Of a DNA stretch of 64,000 nucleotides, positions 54,053-63,189 are shown piece after piece. The translations under genes and the position numbers were made by a program. Location of the stretch: assembly GCF_900111235.1 (NCBI RefSeq), contig NZ_FOJI01000004.1, forward strand, positions 217,886 through 281,885. The letters are read 5' to 3'. Each line of letters starts with the position of its first letter. Position 1 is the first letter of the stretch. Under the pieces are notes generated by a model. It was not told where the DNA came from. It made no database searches and worked only from the letters and a program-made list of their open reading frames with translations. Source of the DNA: [Clostridium] fimetarium. Its GTDB lineage: Bacteria; Bacillota; Clostridia; Lachnospirales; Lachnospiraceae.

Positions 54053-54147
54053 CTATCTTTTGCTATTCTTAAAGTATATGTAAGATATATTTGACATATA
54101 TTAATGTATATGATACCATCAAAAGAGGCGAAAAAGAGGTATAACAC

Positions 54148-54345
54148 ATGGGAAGAAATATAAAAATAAAAGTTGCAAGAGCTGAACTGGATATAACACA
54201 AAAAAAATTAGCAGAAAAAGTAGGAATATCCAGGCAAACAATGAATGCAATTGAACAAGGAGATTATAATCCAACGATTAAATTATGCTTGGGAATCTGT
54301 AAAGTATTAGGGAAATCTTTGGATGAATTATTTGGGGAGGAATAG
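54148..54345 (+). CDS. Xre family helix-turn-helix regulator
   Basis: The 65-residue single-domain HTH protein reads MGRNIKIKVARAELDITQKK, GISRQTMNAIEQGDYNPT and LGKSLDELF. It is followed three bases later by a membrane protein gene. AT-rich sequence with a TTGACA at 54091-54096 precedes it, but I see no good -10 at the right distance. Confidence 0.93.
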   Translation: MGRNIKIKVARAELDITQKKLAEKVGISRQTMNAIEQGDYNPTIKLCLGICKVLGKSLDELFGEE

Positions 54346-54348
54346 TAT

Positions 54349-54780
54349 ATGTGGAAATTTAATAATTTAGATGAAAGACAAAAAAATTGTGTATATCGAG
54401 CTGGATTTGAAAGTTTTTTGGGTTTAACTGTCTTATTTATTATTCAGGCTACATTAAAAAGATATGGTGTTTTGTTTTTTACAGGTGCTAAGGGAACCAT
54501 GGCGTTAGTATATGTAGGCGTTTGGTATTTTAATGTTAGAAAAGCAATGCTAGATTGTGAAGTAACTGATAAAGATAGAAAATCAAATAGAATAGCAATG
54601 ACGATGGTGACAATCACTGGAACAATTGTTTTTGGACTTCAAGCAGTTGTTGGAGCGTGGAGCGTTGTTGATCGAGATGGAGATATTGGGCTAGGAGTTA
54701 TTATTGGCATTATGTTGATATCGGCATGGATAATTACAGTTATAGAATGGATCCAAAAAAATAAAGGTTATGAAGAGTAA
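54349..54780 (+). CDS. Membrane protein paired with Xre regulator
   Basis: The 143-residue protein has about four predicted membrane spans. Near its N-terminus it has LDERQKNCVYRAG, related to the DER-x-K-R-x-KAG element in the Xre-linked membrane protein at 28141. Function unknown. A small hairpin AATACTG/CAGTATT overlaps its stop codon (54779-54795) and is followed by TTTACTTT, a possible weak terminator. Confidence 0.78.
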   Translation: MWKFNNLDERQKNCVYRAGFESFLGLTVLFIIQATLKRYGVLFFTGAKGTMALVYVGVWYFNVRKAMLDCEVTDKDRKSNRIAMTMVTITGTIVFGLQAVVGAWSVVDRDGDIGLGVIIGIMLISAWIITVIEWIQKNKGYEE

Positions 54781-54988
54781 TACTGTATCAGTATTTTACT
54801 TTATGTCAGTAGAAGTATTTCAAAAGAAAATGTTTGTAAAAACATTAAGAATGTTTTATTATTGATGCGAGACTGGTAGCATTGTTAAGTTTAGATGCAT
54901 ATAGTCAGTAAATTGCCTGCTTTAAGATTAAAACGAGGAAATCTGGGAATAAAAGACATATAGATTTTCAGTATGGGGGGATTATATT

Positions 54989-56590
54989 ATGCAAAAATCG
55001 CGAAGAAAAAAGAAATTAGATGTGGGCTTGCTTTTCACAAAAGCATCATCACTCAGCCCAAAGGGCTTAAAAAAGAAAAAGCGATTACGCAACAGAGTTG
55101 TGGGAGTTTTGCTTGTTGCACTTCAAATTATTATTTCCGCTGTGTTTTTATGGTTGTTGTTTGGGTTAGATGTTATACCTACAAAATATATTGTAATGTT
55201 GATAACCGTCATGGTTTTGACCGCTGCTTACAATATCTCATCACAGTTTACAAAAGCGCATGTATTCGGGAAGATACTTGCAGTTTTTCTTATAATAATA
55301 TTAAGTACAAGTTCAGTTTATGTTTACAAAACGGGTAGTATGTTGTCTGAGATTTCAGGTTCTGATACGCAGACGAGTTACTGTTCTATCATTGTGTTAA
55401 GTACAGATGCAGCGAATAAATTAAGTGACACTAAGAATTATGCCTTTGGATATAACAACTCCGTTGATAAGACCATTAGCGAAGATGCAATCTCACAGAT
55501 GAATGCTCAACTTAACACTACTTTGAAAACATCCACAAGTAAGGACTGGGAATCCCTTGTAAAGGCTCTTTACAGTGGGACAGTCAAAGCCATCGTATTA
55601 AATGAAGCTTATAGACCAGACGTTGTTGCAAAATCTAAGGATTTTGGTAGCAAAACAAAAGTTATTGATACAATTAAAGTTGAGACAAAATTGGACAAAA
55701 ATTCTGTCAAGAACGTCATTACGAAACCATTTACCATCTATATAGGTGGAACGAACCAATATGGAAAGGTTAGTTCCTCTGGATTAAACGATGTCAATAT
55801 CATTGCAACATTTAATCCAGAAAACAGACAAATTCTACTTGTTACAACACCTCGTGATTATCTGATTGATATATATACGCTATCAGATAAAGGGATAAAA
55901 AAAGACAAACTTACGCATGCAGGTAATTTTGGAATGGACGGTTCAGTAACAACGCTTGCAAACTTGTATGGAATTGATATCGATTACTATTTAAGGGTTA
56001 ACTTTACAGGGGCGATGGGAATCGTTGATGCACTTGGAGGGATTGACATTAATTCAGAAGTCGCATTTACGACGCATCATGATACCTCCATAATTAAATA
56101 TAATTTTACAGTTGGTCTAAATGCAAACTGTAATGGTGACAAAACGTTAGCTTTTTGCAGAGAAAGAATGAACTTTCCAGACGGTGATAACCAGCGTGGC
56201 CGAAATCAGACATTTGCCATCCAAGGTATCCTTGCAAAAGCGAAATCACCAGCAATTCTTACAAATTATGTAAATGTTATGGATTCCTTATCAGGATTTT
56301 TTATGACCAGCATGCCCAAAGAAACAATTACTGCACTTTTAAAGGATACGTTAAATGATTCAAAAGCATGGAATGTTCAGATGTACAGTGTAAGTGGTAC
56401 AGAAGGGCCGAAAATCCGCTCAAACCTTTATCCAAACGACCCTACACTTAAGGCAATGGATGTAACTTATCCAGACCTTAGCTCAATCAATACAGCGAAA
56501 GAGCTTATGAGTAAAATCAGAAATGGGGATGTATTTAATGTGGAGGAATACCTTAGTAGTAAAGAAAAAAGCCCTACGGTAGGACGGTAA
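54989..56590 (+). CDS. LytR-CpsA-Psr (LCP) family cell-wall ligase
   Basis: The 533-residue protein has a basic N-terminus, three membrane spans in the first 110 residues, an extracellular accessory region and the LCP domain (about 245-470): GLNDVNIIATFNPENRQILL, TTPRDYLIDIY, DYYLRVNFTGAMGIVDALGG and AFCRERMNFPDGDNQRGRNQ. The arginines in PRDY, CRER and RGRNQ bind the polyprenyl diphosphate. LCP enzymes attach teichoic acids or other glycopolymers to peptidoglycan. GGGGGGA precedes the ATG. Confidence 0.95.
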   Translation: MQKSRRKKKLDVGLLFTKASSLSPKGLKKKKRLRNRVVGVLLVALQIIISAVFLWLLFGLDVIPTKYIVMLITVMVLTAAYNISSQFTKAHVFGKILAVFLIIILSTSSVYVYKTGSMLSEISGSDTQTSYCSIIVLSTDAANKLSDTKNYAFGYNNSVDKTISEDAISQMNAQLNTTLKTSTSKDWESLVKALYSGTVKAIVLNEAYRPDVVAKSKDFGSKTKVIDTIKVETKLDKNSVKNVITKPFTIYIGGTNQYGKVSSSGLNDVNIIATFNPENRQILLVTTPRDYLIDIYTLSDKGIKKDKLTHAGNFGMDGSVTTLANLYGIDIDYYLRVNFTGAMGIVDALGGIDINSEVAFTTHHDTSIIKYNFTVGLNANCNGDKTLAFCRERMNFPDGDNQRGRNQTFAIQGILAKAKSPAILTNYVNVMDSLSGFFMTSMPKETITALLKDTLNDSKAWNVQMYSVSGTEGPKIRSNLYPNDPTLKAMDVTYPDLSSINTAKELMSKIRNGDVFNVEEYLSSKEKSPTVGR

Positions 56591-56618
56591 GCAAAGCTTA
56601 TTAAATAAATAGAAGTTT

Positions 56619-56651
56619 AAATCCCACAAACATTGGTTTGTGGGATTTTTT
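56619..56651 (+). terminator. Terminator after the LCP gene
   Basis: AAATCCCACAAA and TTTGTGGGATTT form a 12-bp perfect stem with a short loop and end in a six-T run. Confidence 0.92.
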
Positions 56652-56676
56652 AAGTGATAAATAATTTTCCGACTTC

Positions 56677-56718
56677 AATAATATTAAACTTGACTTTAAT
56701 ATTATTTTGATTTAATAT
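56677..56718 (+). promoter_or_regulatory. Promoter with 30-bp palindrome over the -35, before DUF2089 gene
   Basis: AATAATATTAAA (56677-56688) and TTTAATATTATT (56695-56706) are perfect 12-bp inverted arms around CTTGAC. The -35 TTGACT (56690-56695) lies in the middle and TAATAT (56713-56718) is the -10 with 17-bp spacing. A 21-bp direct repeat (56714-56734 and 56735-56754, core AATATAAATAT) follows. A dimeric repressor at the palindrome would block the -35. Confidence 0.85.
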
Positions 56719-56765
56719 AAATATAGTTAAAGAAAATATAAATATTGTTAAGAAGGGGGCGTAAA

Positions 56766-57062
56766 ATGGCAATTGAAGTAGTTCCGGATTGGATGAAAAA
56801 CCTTGAAGACGAAGACGTAGTATTTATAAAGAGTTTTGTTATGGCATCTGGATCATTAAAAGAGATTGCAAAGCAGTATGAGGTATCTTATCCGACAGTG
56901 CGTATCCGTCTGGATAGTTTGATACAAAAAATACAGCTAAGTGAACAGACAGAAAATGAACCATATATTGCGATTATTAAAAGGTTGGCGGTAAGTGATA
57001 AGATCGATTTTGATACTGCAAAAGTTTTGATTTCTGAATACAAAAAAATTATAGGGGAGTGA
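56766..57062 (+). CDS. DUF2089 family protein, probable DNA-binding regulator
   Basis: The 98-residue protein has the HTH-like segment GSLKEIAKQYEVSYPTVRIR (about residues 27-46) followed by LDSLIQKI, as in DUF2089, and a helical C-terminus. ATG 56766 lies eight bases after AAGGGGG; a TTG at 56745 is the alternative. It is coupled to the next membrane protein gene and lies behind a strong palindrome, so it may repress itself and the ABC locus. Confidence 0.85.
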   Translation: MAIEVVPDWMKNLEDEDVVFIKSFVMASGSLKEIAKQYEVSYPTVRIRLDSLIQKIQLSEQTENEPYIAIIKRLAVSDKIDFDTAKVLISEYKKIIGE

Positions 57063-57067
57063 TTATT

Positions 57068-57472
57068 ATGTCATATGGTTCATTTTATATAATTCCGATT
57101 ATTGGAGTGTTATATTTTATAGTATTGCCTTGCATATATATTATGAAATGCTTAAAGGCAAAGGAAAATTGGAAAAAGATAATTCCGCCATTAGTAACAA
57201 TGGGTATATCAATCATATTTATAATTATATTTGCTTTAAATGCAGCAGTATCTCAGTATTATTCTTTAGATAGAGCTACTGGAAATATGATAAAGAGTTA
57301 TAGAGTTGTTAATGATGTGACGTATATTGAAAAAATACCTTTTACATTAATGATAATATTTGTGTTTTATAATATTCCAACATGGATCATGCTATTTGGA
57401 TATTTCTTTCAGCGTAGGAATAAGAAAAATAGAGATAATATTGAAAAAATGAAAATTTATGATTTAAAATAG
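57068..57472 (+). CDS. Membrane protein of unknown function next to DUF2089 gene
   Basis: The 134-residue protein has three predicted membrane spans (about residues 6-26, 40-60 and 97-117), with the loop between spans two and three outside, and a basic C-terminal tail. I do not recognise a family. ATG 57068 lies eight bases after AGGGGAG and five bases past the DUF2089 stop. Confidence 0.7.
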   Translation: MSYGSFYIIPIIGVLYFIVLPCIYIMKCLKAKENWKKIIPPLVTMGISIIFIIIFALNAAVSQYYSLDRATGNMIKSYRVVNDVTYIEKIPFTLMIIFVFYNIPTWIMLFGYFFQRRNKKNRDNIEKMKIYDLK

Positions 57473-57518
57473 TCTGAAATAAAGTCATTGGTTTTAAACG
57501 CATTATAAATATAATATG

Positions 57519-57575
57519 AATAAGTGTGGTAAGGAAATGCATTAATCGTGTATTTTTATTACCACACTTATTTTA
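57519..57575 (+). terminator. Terminator after the DUF2089 operon
   Basis: AATAAGTGTGGTAA and TTACCACACTTATT form a perfect 14-bp stem; the loop holds a second stem (AAATGCA with TGTATTT). TTTATT follows. Confidence 0.85.
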
Positions 57576-57660
57576 TTAAAAATATTGTTAAAAATGTATA
57601 ATAATGGTAAAATAATTATAACGTATAAATAGCAAGTTATTTAAAAGAAGGGGGAGAACA

Positions 57661-60009
57661 ATGATAAAACTGGACAATATATCAAAATATTATTATTCGT
57701 CAAATGCAGTGGTCCCTGCATTGAAAAAAATCCAGCTAGAATTCAATATAGGCGAATTTGTTGCAATTATTGGAGAAAGTGGAAGTGGGAAAACTACATT
57801 ACTGAATATAATAAGTGGTGTGGATACATATGATGATGGGGAGCTGTATTATAATGGTGAGCCCACATCTCATTTTGATGCCAAGGATTGGGAGGAATAT
57901 CGGAAAAATAAGATAGGATTCGTATTTGCAAACAATAATTTGATTGAAAATTATAGTGCACTTCAAAATGTAGAAAGTTCACTTCTGATTCAGGGAATAG
58001 AAGTACATAAAGCAAGACAAACGGCATTGGATTTGCTTGATAAAGTAGGAATGAGTGATTTTTCGGGTCAAAAAGTTGCTAAATTATCAAGTGGGCAACG
58101 TCAAAGATTGACAATCGCACGTGCGTTGGCTAAGAATACGGATATTATTATTGCAGATGAACCGACTGCTAATCTAGATAGTAAAACCGGAAAGCAGATA
58201 ATTGAGCTTCTCAGTAAAATATCAAAGCACAAGTTGATATTATTAGTGACGCATAACTATGAGGGAGTCGAATCATTTGTCACAAGAAAAATCCGGATTC
58301 AGGATGGGCAGGTAGTTTTAGACATTCCAGTCGAACAAGAAAATCCGACAGAAACAGCAATGATATCTATATCAGAACCCACATCAGTACCCACATCAGA
58401 ACCCACATCAGAACCTACATCAGAGCCCACATCAGAAACCACATCAGAACCCACATCAGAATCGGACATAATAATCTCTACAAAAAAGAATATAATCCCC
58501 ATAAAATCATCAGGCTCAATTGCCAGACGATTTGCTCTTATGAATCTAACCTCGCAGCGTCAAAAGTCCACATTGCTTTTTACTTTTATGCTTTTGACGG
58601 CAATTGTGTCTTTTGTTTTCTTAGGAATCATTTACAGCAATCAAGATGATGTCAGGACAAGGAGTTATGACAAGTCCATTTTCTATCATGAAGATATGAA
58701 CCGTATAGCTGTTAGGCATTCAGATGGTGCTGAGATTACGAAAACAGACATGGAATTTTTCCGATCTGCAGCGCATGTTAAAATTGCAGATATGTATGAT
58801 TATGCGAATGACATTAACTACTATAGCGACACAGATTACAAATATACTTATAGTATGAGTTACGACCACAATGGTGTCTTAGCAGAAGTTCGTACACTTA
58901 ATTTCCTAAATGAAGATCACTTTATGAAATCTGCAAGCGCAATAGGTGAAGACGACTTACGTGCAGGTGTATTGCCGACAGAACTTTATGAAATTGCAGT
59001 TTATTCTGAGAATGCAGATATTATAGGAACTACAATAGATTATTATTTTACGGCAAAAAACATTTGGGGTGTTACGCAGCATTATTTTACAACGTGTAAA
59101 GTAACTGGGATCTTAAAGGAAGAGCGTGATCAAATATATTTTTCTGAAAAACTATGTAGTATGCTTACAGTAGGCCTATCGAAAAATACTTATCTTCCTT
59201 TGAGATATGATTATACCGTTGATGAAAAGAGATATAAAGGTTCGGCAGCTCCAATTCCAATCATTGGAGAGGGTTTGGAATATAAACAGATACGGGGCAC
59301 ACAGGAGTTTTTCATGACTACAAGCTTACATCCTATTGGCAAAGCCGAATTGAGTGTACTATTACATGACGACTATGGTCTCACCTATAAGACAACCATT
59401 TACAATATGGAAATAATCCCTGAAGCTAATGAGTATAACTCCAGTCAGTTTTTCGAATTTAGTGAACAATTTTTTAATGAACTGTTTCCTCAGGGTAGTC
59501 CTCAAGCTTCTTTATATATAGATGATTATGCATATATGGATGGTGTGTTAAGTGTACTTAAAGAACAAGGATATGAAGCAATCAGCACCTATAGTACATC
59601 TGCTATCAAATATATTCCAGAGAAAGTAAAAGAGCGAATGTCAACGATTTATGCATGTATATTGATACTTTTATTTCTCTGTATTTTTGAAATACTAATC
59701 GTTGTTTCATTTTTATGTATTAAGTCAAAAAATTTTACATTGTTAAAATATATGGGAATGGATTTTAAGACAGCAAAGAAAATTACTTACTATGAACTGC
59801 CAACTTATGCTTTAGCAGCTTCTGTTGTTGTCATTTGTACAGTTATAGCAGATAAAATCTGTGGAATTGGATATTTTGCGGATTTGTTTAAATATTTTAA
59901 GATATATTCGATTATCATATACTTTGCGTATAATATCTTTATTGCTATAATAACTTCTTTTCTTTTTAACAGATATTTGCATCGGAAGATGAAAAAGGAG
60001 CTCATATGA
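57661..60009 (+). CDS. MacB-like ABC transporter, fused ATPase and permease (first subunit)
   Basis: The 782-residue protein has an N-terminal MacB/LolD-type ATPase (Walker A GESGSGKTT about 39-47, signature LSSGQRQR, Walker B IIIADEPTANLD). A linker of about 30 residues made of SEPT repeats (about 237-268) follows, then a permease with one span near 300, a large extracellular domain (325-655) and three C-terminal spans, the FtsX layout. Such proteins drive conformational change outside the cell or export peptides rather than simple transport. Its stop overlaps the next gene by four bases, so the two should form a heterodimer. Confidence 0.92.
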   Translation: MIKLDNISKYYYSSNAVVPALKKIQLEFNIGEFVAIIGESGSGKTTLLNIISGVDTYDDGELYYNGEPTSHFDAKDWEEYRKNKIGFVFANNNLIENYSALQNVESSLLIQGIEVHKARQTALDLLDKVGMSDFSGQKVAKLSSGQRQRLTIARALAKNTDIIIADEPTANLDSKTGKQIIELLSKISKHKLILLVTHNYEGVESFVTRKIRIQDGQVVLDIPVEQENPTETAMISISEPTSVPTSEPTSEPTSEPTSETTSEPTSESDIIISTKKNIIPIKSSGSIARRFALMNLTSQRQKSTLLFTFMLLTAIVSFVFLGIIYSNQDDVRTRSYDKSIFYHEDMNRIAVRHSDGAEITKTDMEFFRSAAHVKIADMYDYANDINYYSDTDYKYTYSMSYDHNGVLAEVRTLNFLNEDHFMKSASAIGEDDLRAGVLPTELYEIAVYSENADIIGTTIDYYFTAKNIWGVTQHYFTTCKVTGILKEERDQIYFSEKLCSMLTVGLSKNTYLPLRYDYTVDEKRYKGSAAPIPIIGEGLEYKQIRGTQEFFMTTSLHPIGKAELSVLLHDDYGLTYKTTIYNMEIIPEANEYNSSQFFEFSEQFFNELFPQGSPQASLYIDDYAYMDGVLSVLKEQGYEAISTYSTSAIKYIPEKVKERMSTIYACILILLFLCIFEILIVVSFLCIKSKNFTLLKYMGMDFKTAKKITYYELPTYALAASVVVICTVIADKICGIGYFADLFKYFKIYSIIIYFAYNIFIAIITSFLFNRYLHRKMKKELI
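58373..58464 (+). repeat. 12-bp coding repeats for the SEPT linker
   Basis: About seven copies of ACATCAGAACCC, some with one or two changes, encode the (T)SEPTSEPT linker between ATPase and permease of the ABC protein. Repeat number could vary by slippage without changing the frame. Confidence 0.88.
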
Positions 60010-62477
60010 TAAAAGTTGATAACATAGAAAAATATTTTAATAAAGGAAAGAAAAATGAAATACACGCTGTTAACCGAACCAGTCTTGAATTTGATAGCAA
60101 AGGATTGGTCTGCATCGTGGGTGAAAGTGGCTGCGGCAAGACAACACTTCTTAATATCATTGGTGGATTGGATACGTTCCAAAGCGGAGAAATCACAATA
60201 GATGAAGTTACCATCAATAAATACTCTGAAAAAAATTCAGAAGAGTTGCGAGTAAGTGATTTTTCGTATATTTTTCAAAATTATTACCTTTTACAGGACT
60301 ACACTGTTGACTATAATATTCATCTTGCACTATCCATGTTTGATATTTCTGATGAGGAAAAAAAATCCCGCGTAAATTATGTACTAGACGCACTTGAAAT
60401 CGGAAAATATAGAAATCGAAATATATCTCAGCTTTCCAGTGGACAGCGTCAGCGTGTCGCCATTGCACGCGCACTCATAAAATCTCCATCCGTTATCTTT
60501 GCGGATGAGCCGACAGGAAACCTTGATGAGGTAAATACACTTAAAACTATGGATATTCTCAAGAAAATATCGAGAGAGCATCTCGTTATTCTTGTCACCC
60601 ACGAGAAAAACATCGTTGATTATTATGCAGACAGAATCATATATGTAAAAGATGGAATTGTTGAAAGAGATGTCAATGTTGCTAACACAGAGAGCAGAAA
60701 CTATAAGAGATTAGATGACTCAAATCTGTATCTTAAGGAATATGAGCCAAATGTATTGAATAATAAGAATGTAAATATCAATTTGTATCATGATGGTTCA
60801 GAAAATAAATTTACGCTTAATATGATTTGTGCGGATGGTAAGCTATATATCCAATCACCAGATGAAAAAGAAATCGTATTTCTAATGAATGATTCCAGCA
60901 CTAAGATGATTGATTCGAAGAAACCGGAGTATGAGCAGTCCAAGGAGTTTGATTTCAATCTTCCGAAACTAAGTACGTGTAAGTCACCAAGACTTTCTTT
61001 TAAGGAAATTCGTAAGATGACGGCAGAAAACCTGCAGGCATTCGGGAAAAAGCAAATTTTTATGATGGTTACATTTATTCTTACGGCGGTTATACTTGTG
61101 ATTACAGTGGCAAATTATATTACCTTAAAGACTGGAGATAAGACCCTTATTATCAGTGATGATTCCCACTATGTTACGGTTAAAACGGAGGCAATTAATA
61201 CTGCTTCGCCGGAAACATATAATCAAAACTTTATTAATTTTTACGATCAATTACTAGACAGTGGTCATGCCAATGATGTGTATATGGAATTACGCAAAGC
61301 AAATACAACTGCAGGACCTATCCTGTTCCAAAAAGTAGAGTTGGATTTTCGCCATCCTGGATTTGGACAAATCAATAAGATCATGCATGCTGTTAAAGAT
61401 ATATCTTTTGTTACTATGGAGCATTTTAATGAAGCAGATTTGATTTCAGGAAGAATGCCAAAGGCGCGAAATGAAATCGTTATTGACAAGCGATTGATCA
61501 ATCAATTTTGGCAAACGGAAAACGTTGTCTTTAAGTTAATGCCAGGTTATAAAGACTTTTTAGGAAATCAGGTTGAGGTAATGGGCAAAAGTGACTTCCT
61601 GACTATTGTTGGTATCTCCGATTCAGGTGAGCCATCTATTTATATTGATAAATATATGAGGGTTAGTATTGCTTCTTGGAGCGATTCGATTGCATCAGTA
61701 GAACAACTTCAGGCAATATTCCCAGGAAAATATGAAGATTTAACGCTACATGGTTTTAACGTATTAGTACCAAAATCAGTTTATGATAATATGGTCATCA
61801 GCGAACAATTTTCTAAAACGACTACATACGGCATTACATATACGGCCGTGGGTTCCTTTTCTGATGAACTCAATGTAAGTTATATTGTTACAGAAAAAAC
61901 CTATGATGCAATTGTAGATGCCTTTAATGAAAAAACAAAGAGTTTTCGTATTTATTCAGACGATAAACGAGGATTGCTTACATATATTAATTCTGTAAAA
62001 GGAGATTTGAAGGAAGAAGGAATTGATATAACGGTAAATGATATGGCGGCCGATCAGCTAAAAGCATATGAAGATAAACAGGCGGCTGTTTTGACAACAT
62101 GGTCGATTATGTCAGCTGTAATACTTTCCATGGCTGTGTTAATGCTATATTTTAGCATGAAATCAAATGCTATGAAACGTCTGCAGGAGCTAACAGTTTT
62201 TCGTGTTATCGGAATTGTTAAAAGCAGAATACTCGCTACATATGCTTTAGAAATTGTAATATTAACAAGCTATACCGTTTTGCCGACGGTCGTGCTTACC
62301 AGTATTGTAATTAAGATCCTTGGCAATTTCAAATCAATTGGGATTAATTTCGTATATCCATGGTATACAATGTTTTTCATACTTATTGCACTCTATACTG
62401 CGAATGTGCTTATCGGTTTGCTTCCGGTTTACAGTATTGTCAAACAACCACCGGCAAAAATGGCTGAGAAGCTTTAG
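60006..62477 (+). CDS. MacB-like ABC transporter, fused ATPase and permease (second subunit)
   Basis: The 823-residue protein has the same layout: ATPase with Walker A GESGCGKTT, signature LSSGQRQR and Walker B VIFADEPTGNLD, a linker region of about 80 residues (225-325) without repeats, one span near 355, a large extracellular domain and three C-terminal spans (about 695 on). The ATPase Walker motifs are complete in both subunits, so both can hydrolyse ATP. ATGA overlap with the gene before indicates coupling. Confidence 0.93.
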   Translation: MIKVDNIEKYFNKGKKNEIHAVNRTSLEFDSKGLVCIVGESGCGKTTLLNIIGGLDTFQSGEITIDEVTINKYSEKNSEELRVSDFSYIFQNYYLLQDYTVDYNIHLALSMFDISDEEKKSRVNYVLDALEIGKYRNRNISQLSSGQRQRVAIARALIKSPSVIFADEPTGNLDEVNTLKTMDILKKISREHLVILVTHEKNIVDYYADRIIYVKDGIVERDVNVANTESRNYKRLDDSNLYLKEYEPNVLNNKNVNINLYHDGSENKFTLNMICADGKLYIQSPDEKEIVFLMNDSSTKMIDSKKPEYEQSKEFDFNLPKLSTCKSPRLSFKEIRKMTAENLQAFGKKQIFMMVTFILTAVILVITVANYITLKTGDKTLIISDDSHYVTVKTEAINTASPETYNQNFINFYDQLLDSGHANDVYMELRKANTTAGPILFQKVELDFRHPGFGQINKIMHAVKDISFVTMEHFNEADLISGRMPKARNEIVIDKRLINQFWQTENVVFKLMPGYKDFLGNQVEVMGKSDFLTIVGISDSGEPSIYIDKYMRVSIASWSDSIASVEQLQAIFPGKYEDLTLHGFNVLVPKSVYDNMVISEQFSKTTTYGITYTAVGSFSDELNVSYIVTEKTYDAIVDAFNEKTKSFRIYSDDKRGLLTYINSVKGDLKEEGIDITVNDMAADQLKAYEDKQAAVLTTWSIMSAVILSMAVLMLYFSMKSNAMKRLQELTVFRVIGIVKSRILATYALEIVILTSYTVLPTVVLTSIVIKILGNFKSIGINFVYPWYTMFFILIALYTANVLIGLLPVYSIVKQPPAKMAEKL

Positions 62478-62531
62478 AAATTAATAAAATTGATACTGCA
62501 AAAATATAGATGATTTGAATGGGGGATCATA

Positions 62532-63179
62532 ATGGCATATTCAGCATTTGAAGGGTATGATAATAAAAGTAATGGTCAAAATAGTAAGGAAGAAAAATGG
62601 GAGAAATCCGCACATGCAGCAAAATGGATTCTATTAAGTCTAATTATTGCATGCAGTCTTATATATGCGGTTAAGTTAAATGTACAGGACATCATATTAA
62701 AAATGAATGGCAATTCAATTGCTACAGAGTTTAAGAATGGTACAACTTTTAAGGGTGTAAATAAAGATGGCAATGCAGTTACTGTAGAATACAAAAAGAA
62801 GACAACAATAAGCATCGTTAAGCGCAATCTCGCTGATTACAGCAAAACGTACAATATAACCGAGACAAATCAATACGGGAAAAACCGTATTACAGCCTTT
62901 AATGATAATAATGGTATCATACATATTGTACCAATCATGTTTTCAATGATTTCTCCATTCGATATTGAGAAAGTAACTGTATATTATTATGGTGATGATG
63001 TAGGGAAAGCAAAAGCATTGAATTCATTATGGTTTTGGGTTGTTTTATATGTGCTGTTAATTGCAATGCTTTTCATATGCGTGAAAGCTGCATATAGAAT
63101 TACGTTTCCGAAAACACATATAAGATTAGAGGTAGATGAGGATAAAAAACCTCATAAATCTATATGGAAAAAAGCATAA
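62532..63179 (+). CDS. Two-span membrane protein with extracellular domain
   Basis: The 215-residue protein has a cytoplasmic N-terminus, a span near residues 33-50, an extracellular beta-rich domain (about 55-155, NGTTFKGVNKDGNAVTVEYK), a second span (166-186) and a charged tail. The layout and VYYYGDDVGKAKAL just before span two resemble DUF3592-type proteins, but this is a topological match only. It lies between the ABC subunits and the SanA-like gene and could be their partner. Confidence 0.7.
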   Translation: MAYSAFEGYDNKSNGQNSKEEKWEKSAHAAKWILLSLIIACSLIYAVKLNVQDIILKMNGNSIATEFKNGTTFKGVNKDGNAVTVEYKKKTTISIVKRNLADYSKTYNITETNQYGKNRITAFNDNNGIIHIVPIMFSMISPFDIEKVTVYYYGDDVGKAKALNSLWFWVVLYVLLIAMLFICVKAAYRITFPKTHIRLEVDEDKKPHKSIWKKA

Positions 63180-63189
63180 GGGGTAAAAT

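Noticed and set aside
54061..54147. Consensus promoter for the Xre gene at 54148 based on TTGACA at 54091
   Set aside because: No -10 hexamer lies at 16-18 bp from it; the nearest candidates are too close.
58299..58502. Minus-strand frame with repeated DVGSDVGS residues
   Set aside because: It is the reverse reading of the SEPT linker repeats, not a gene.
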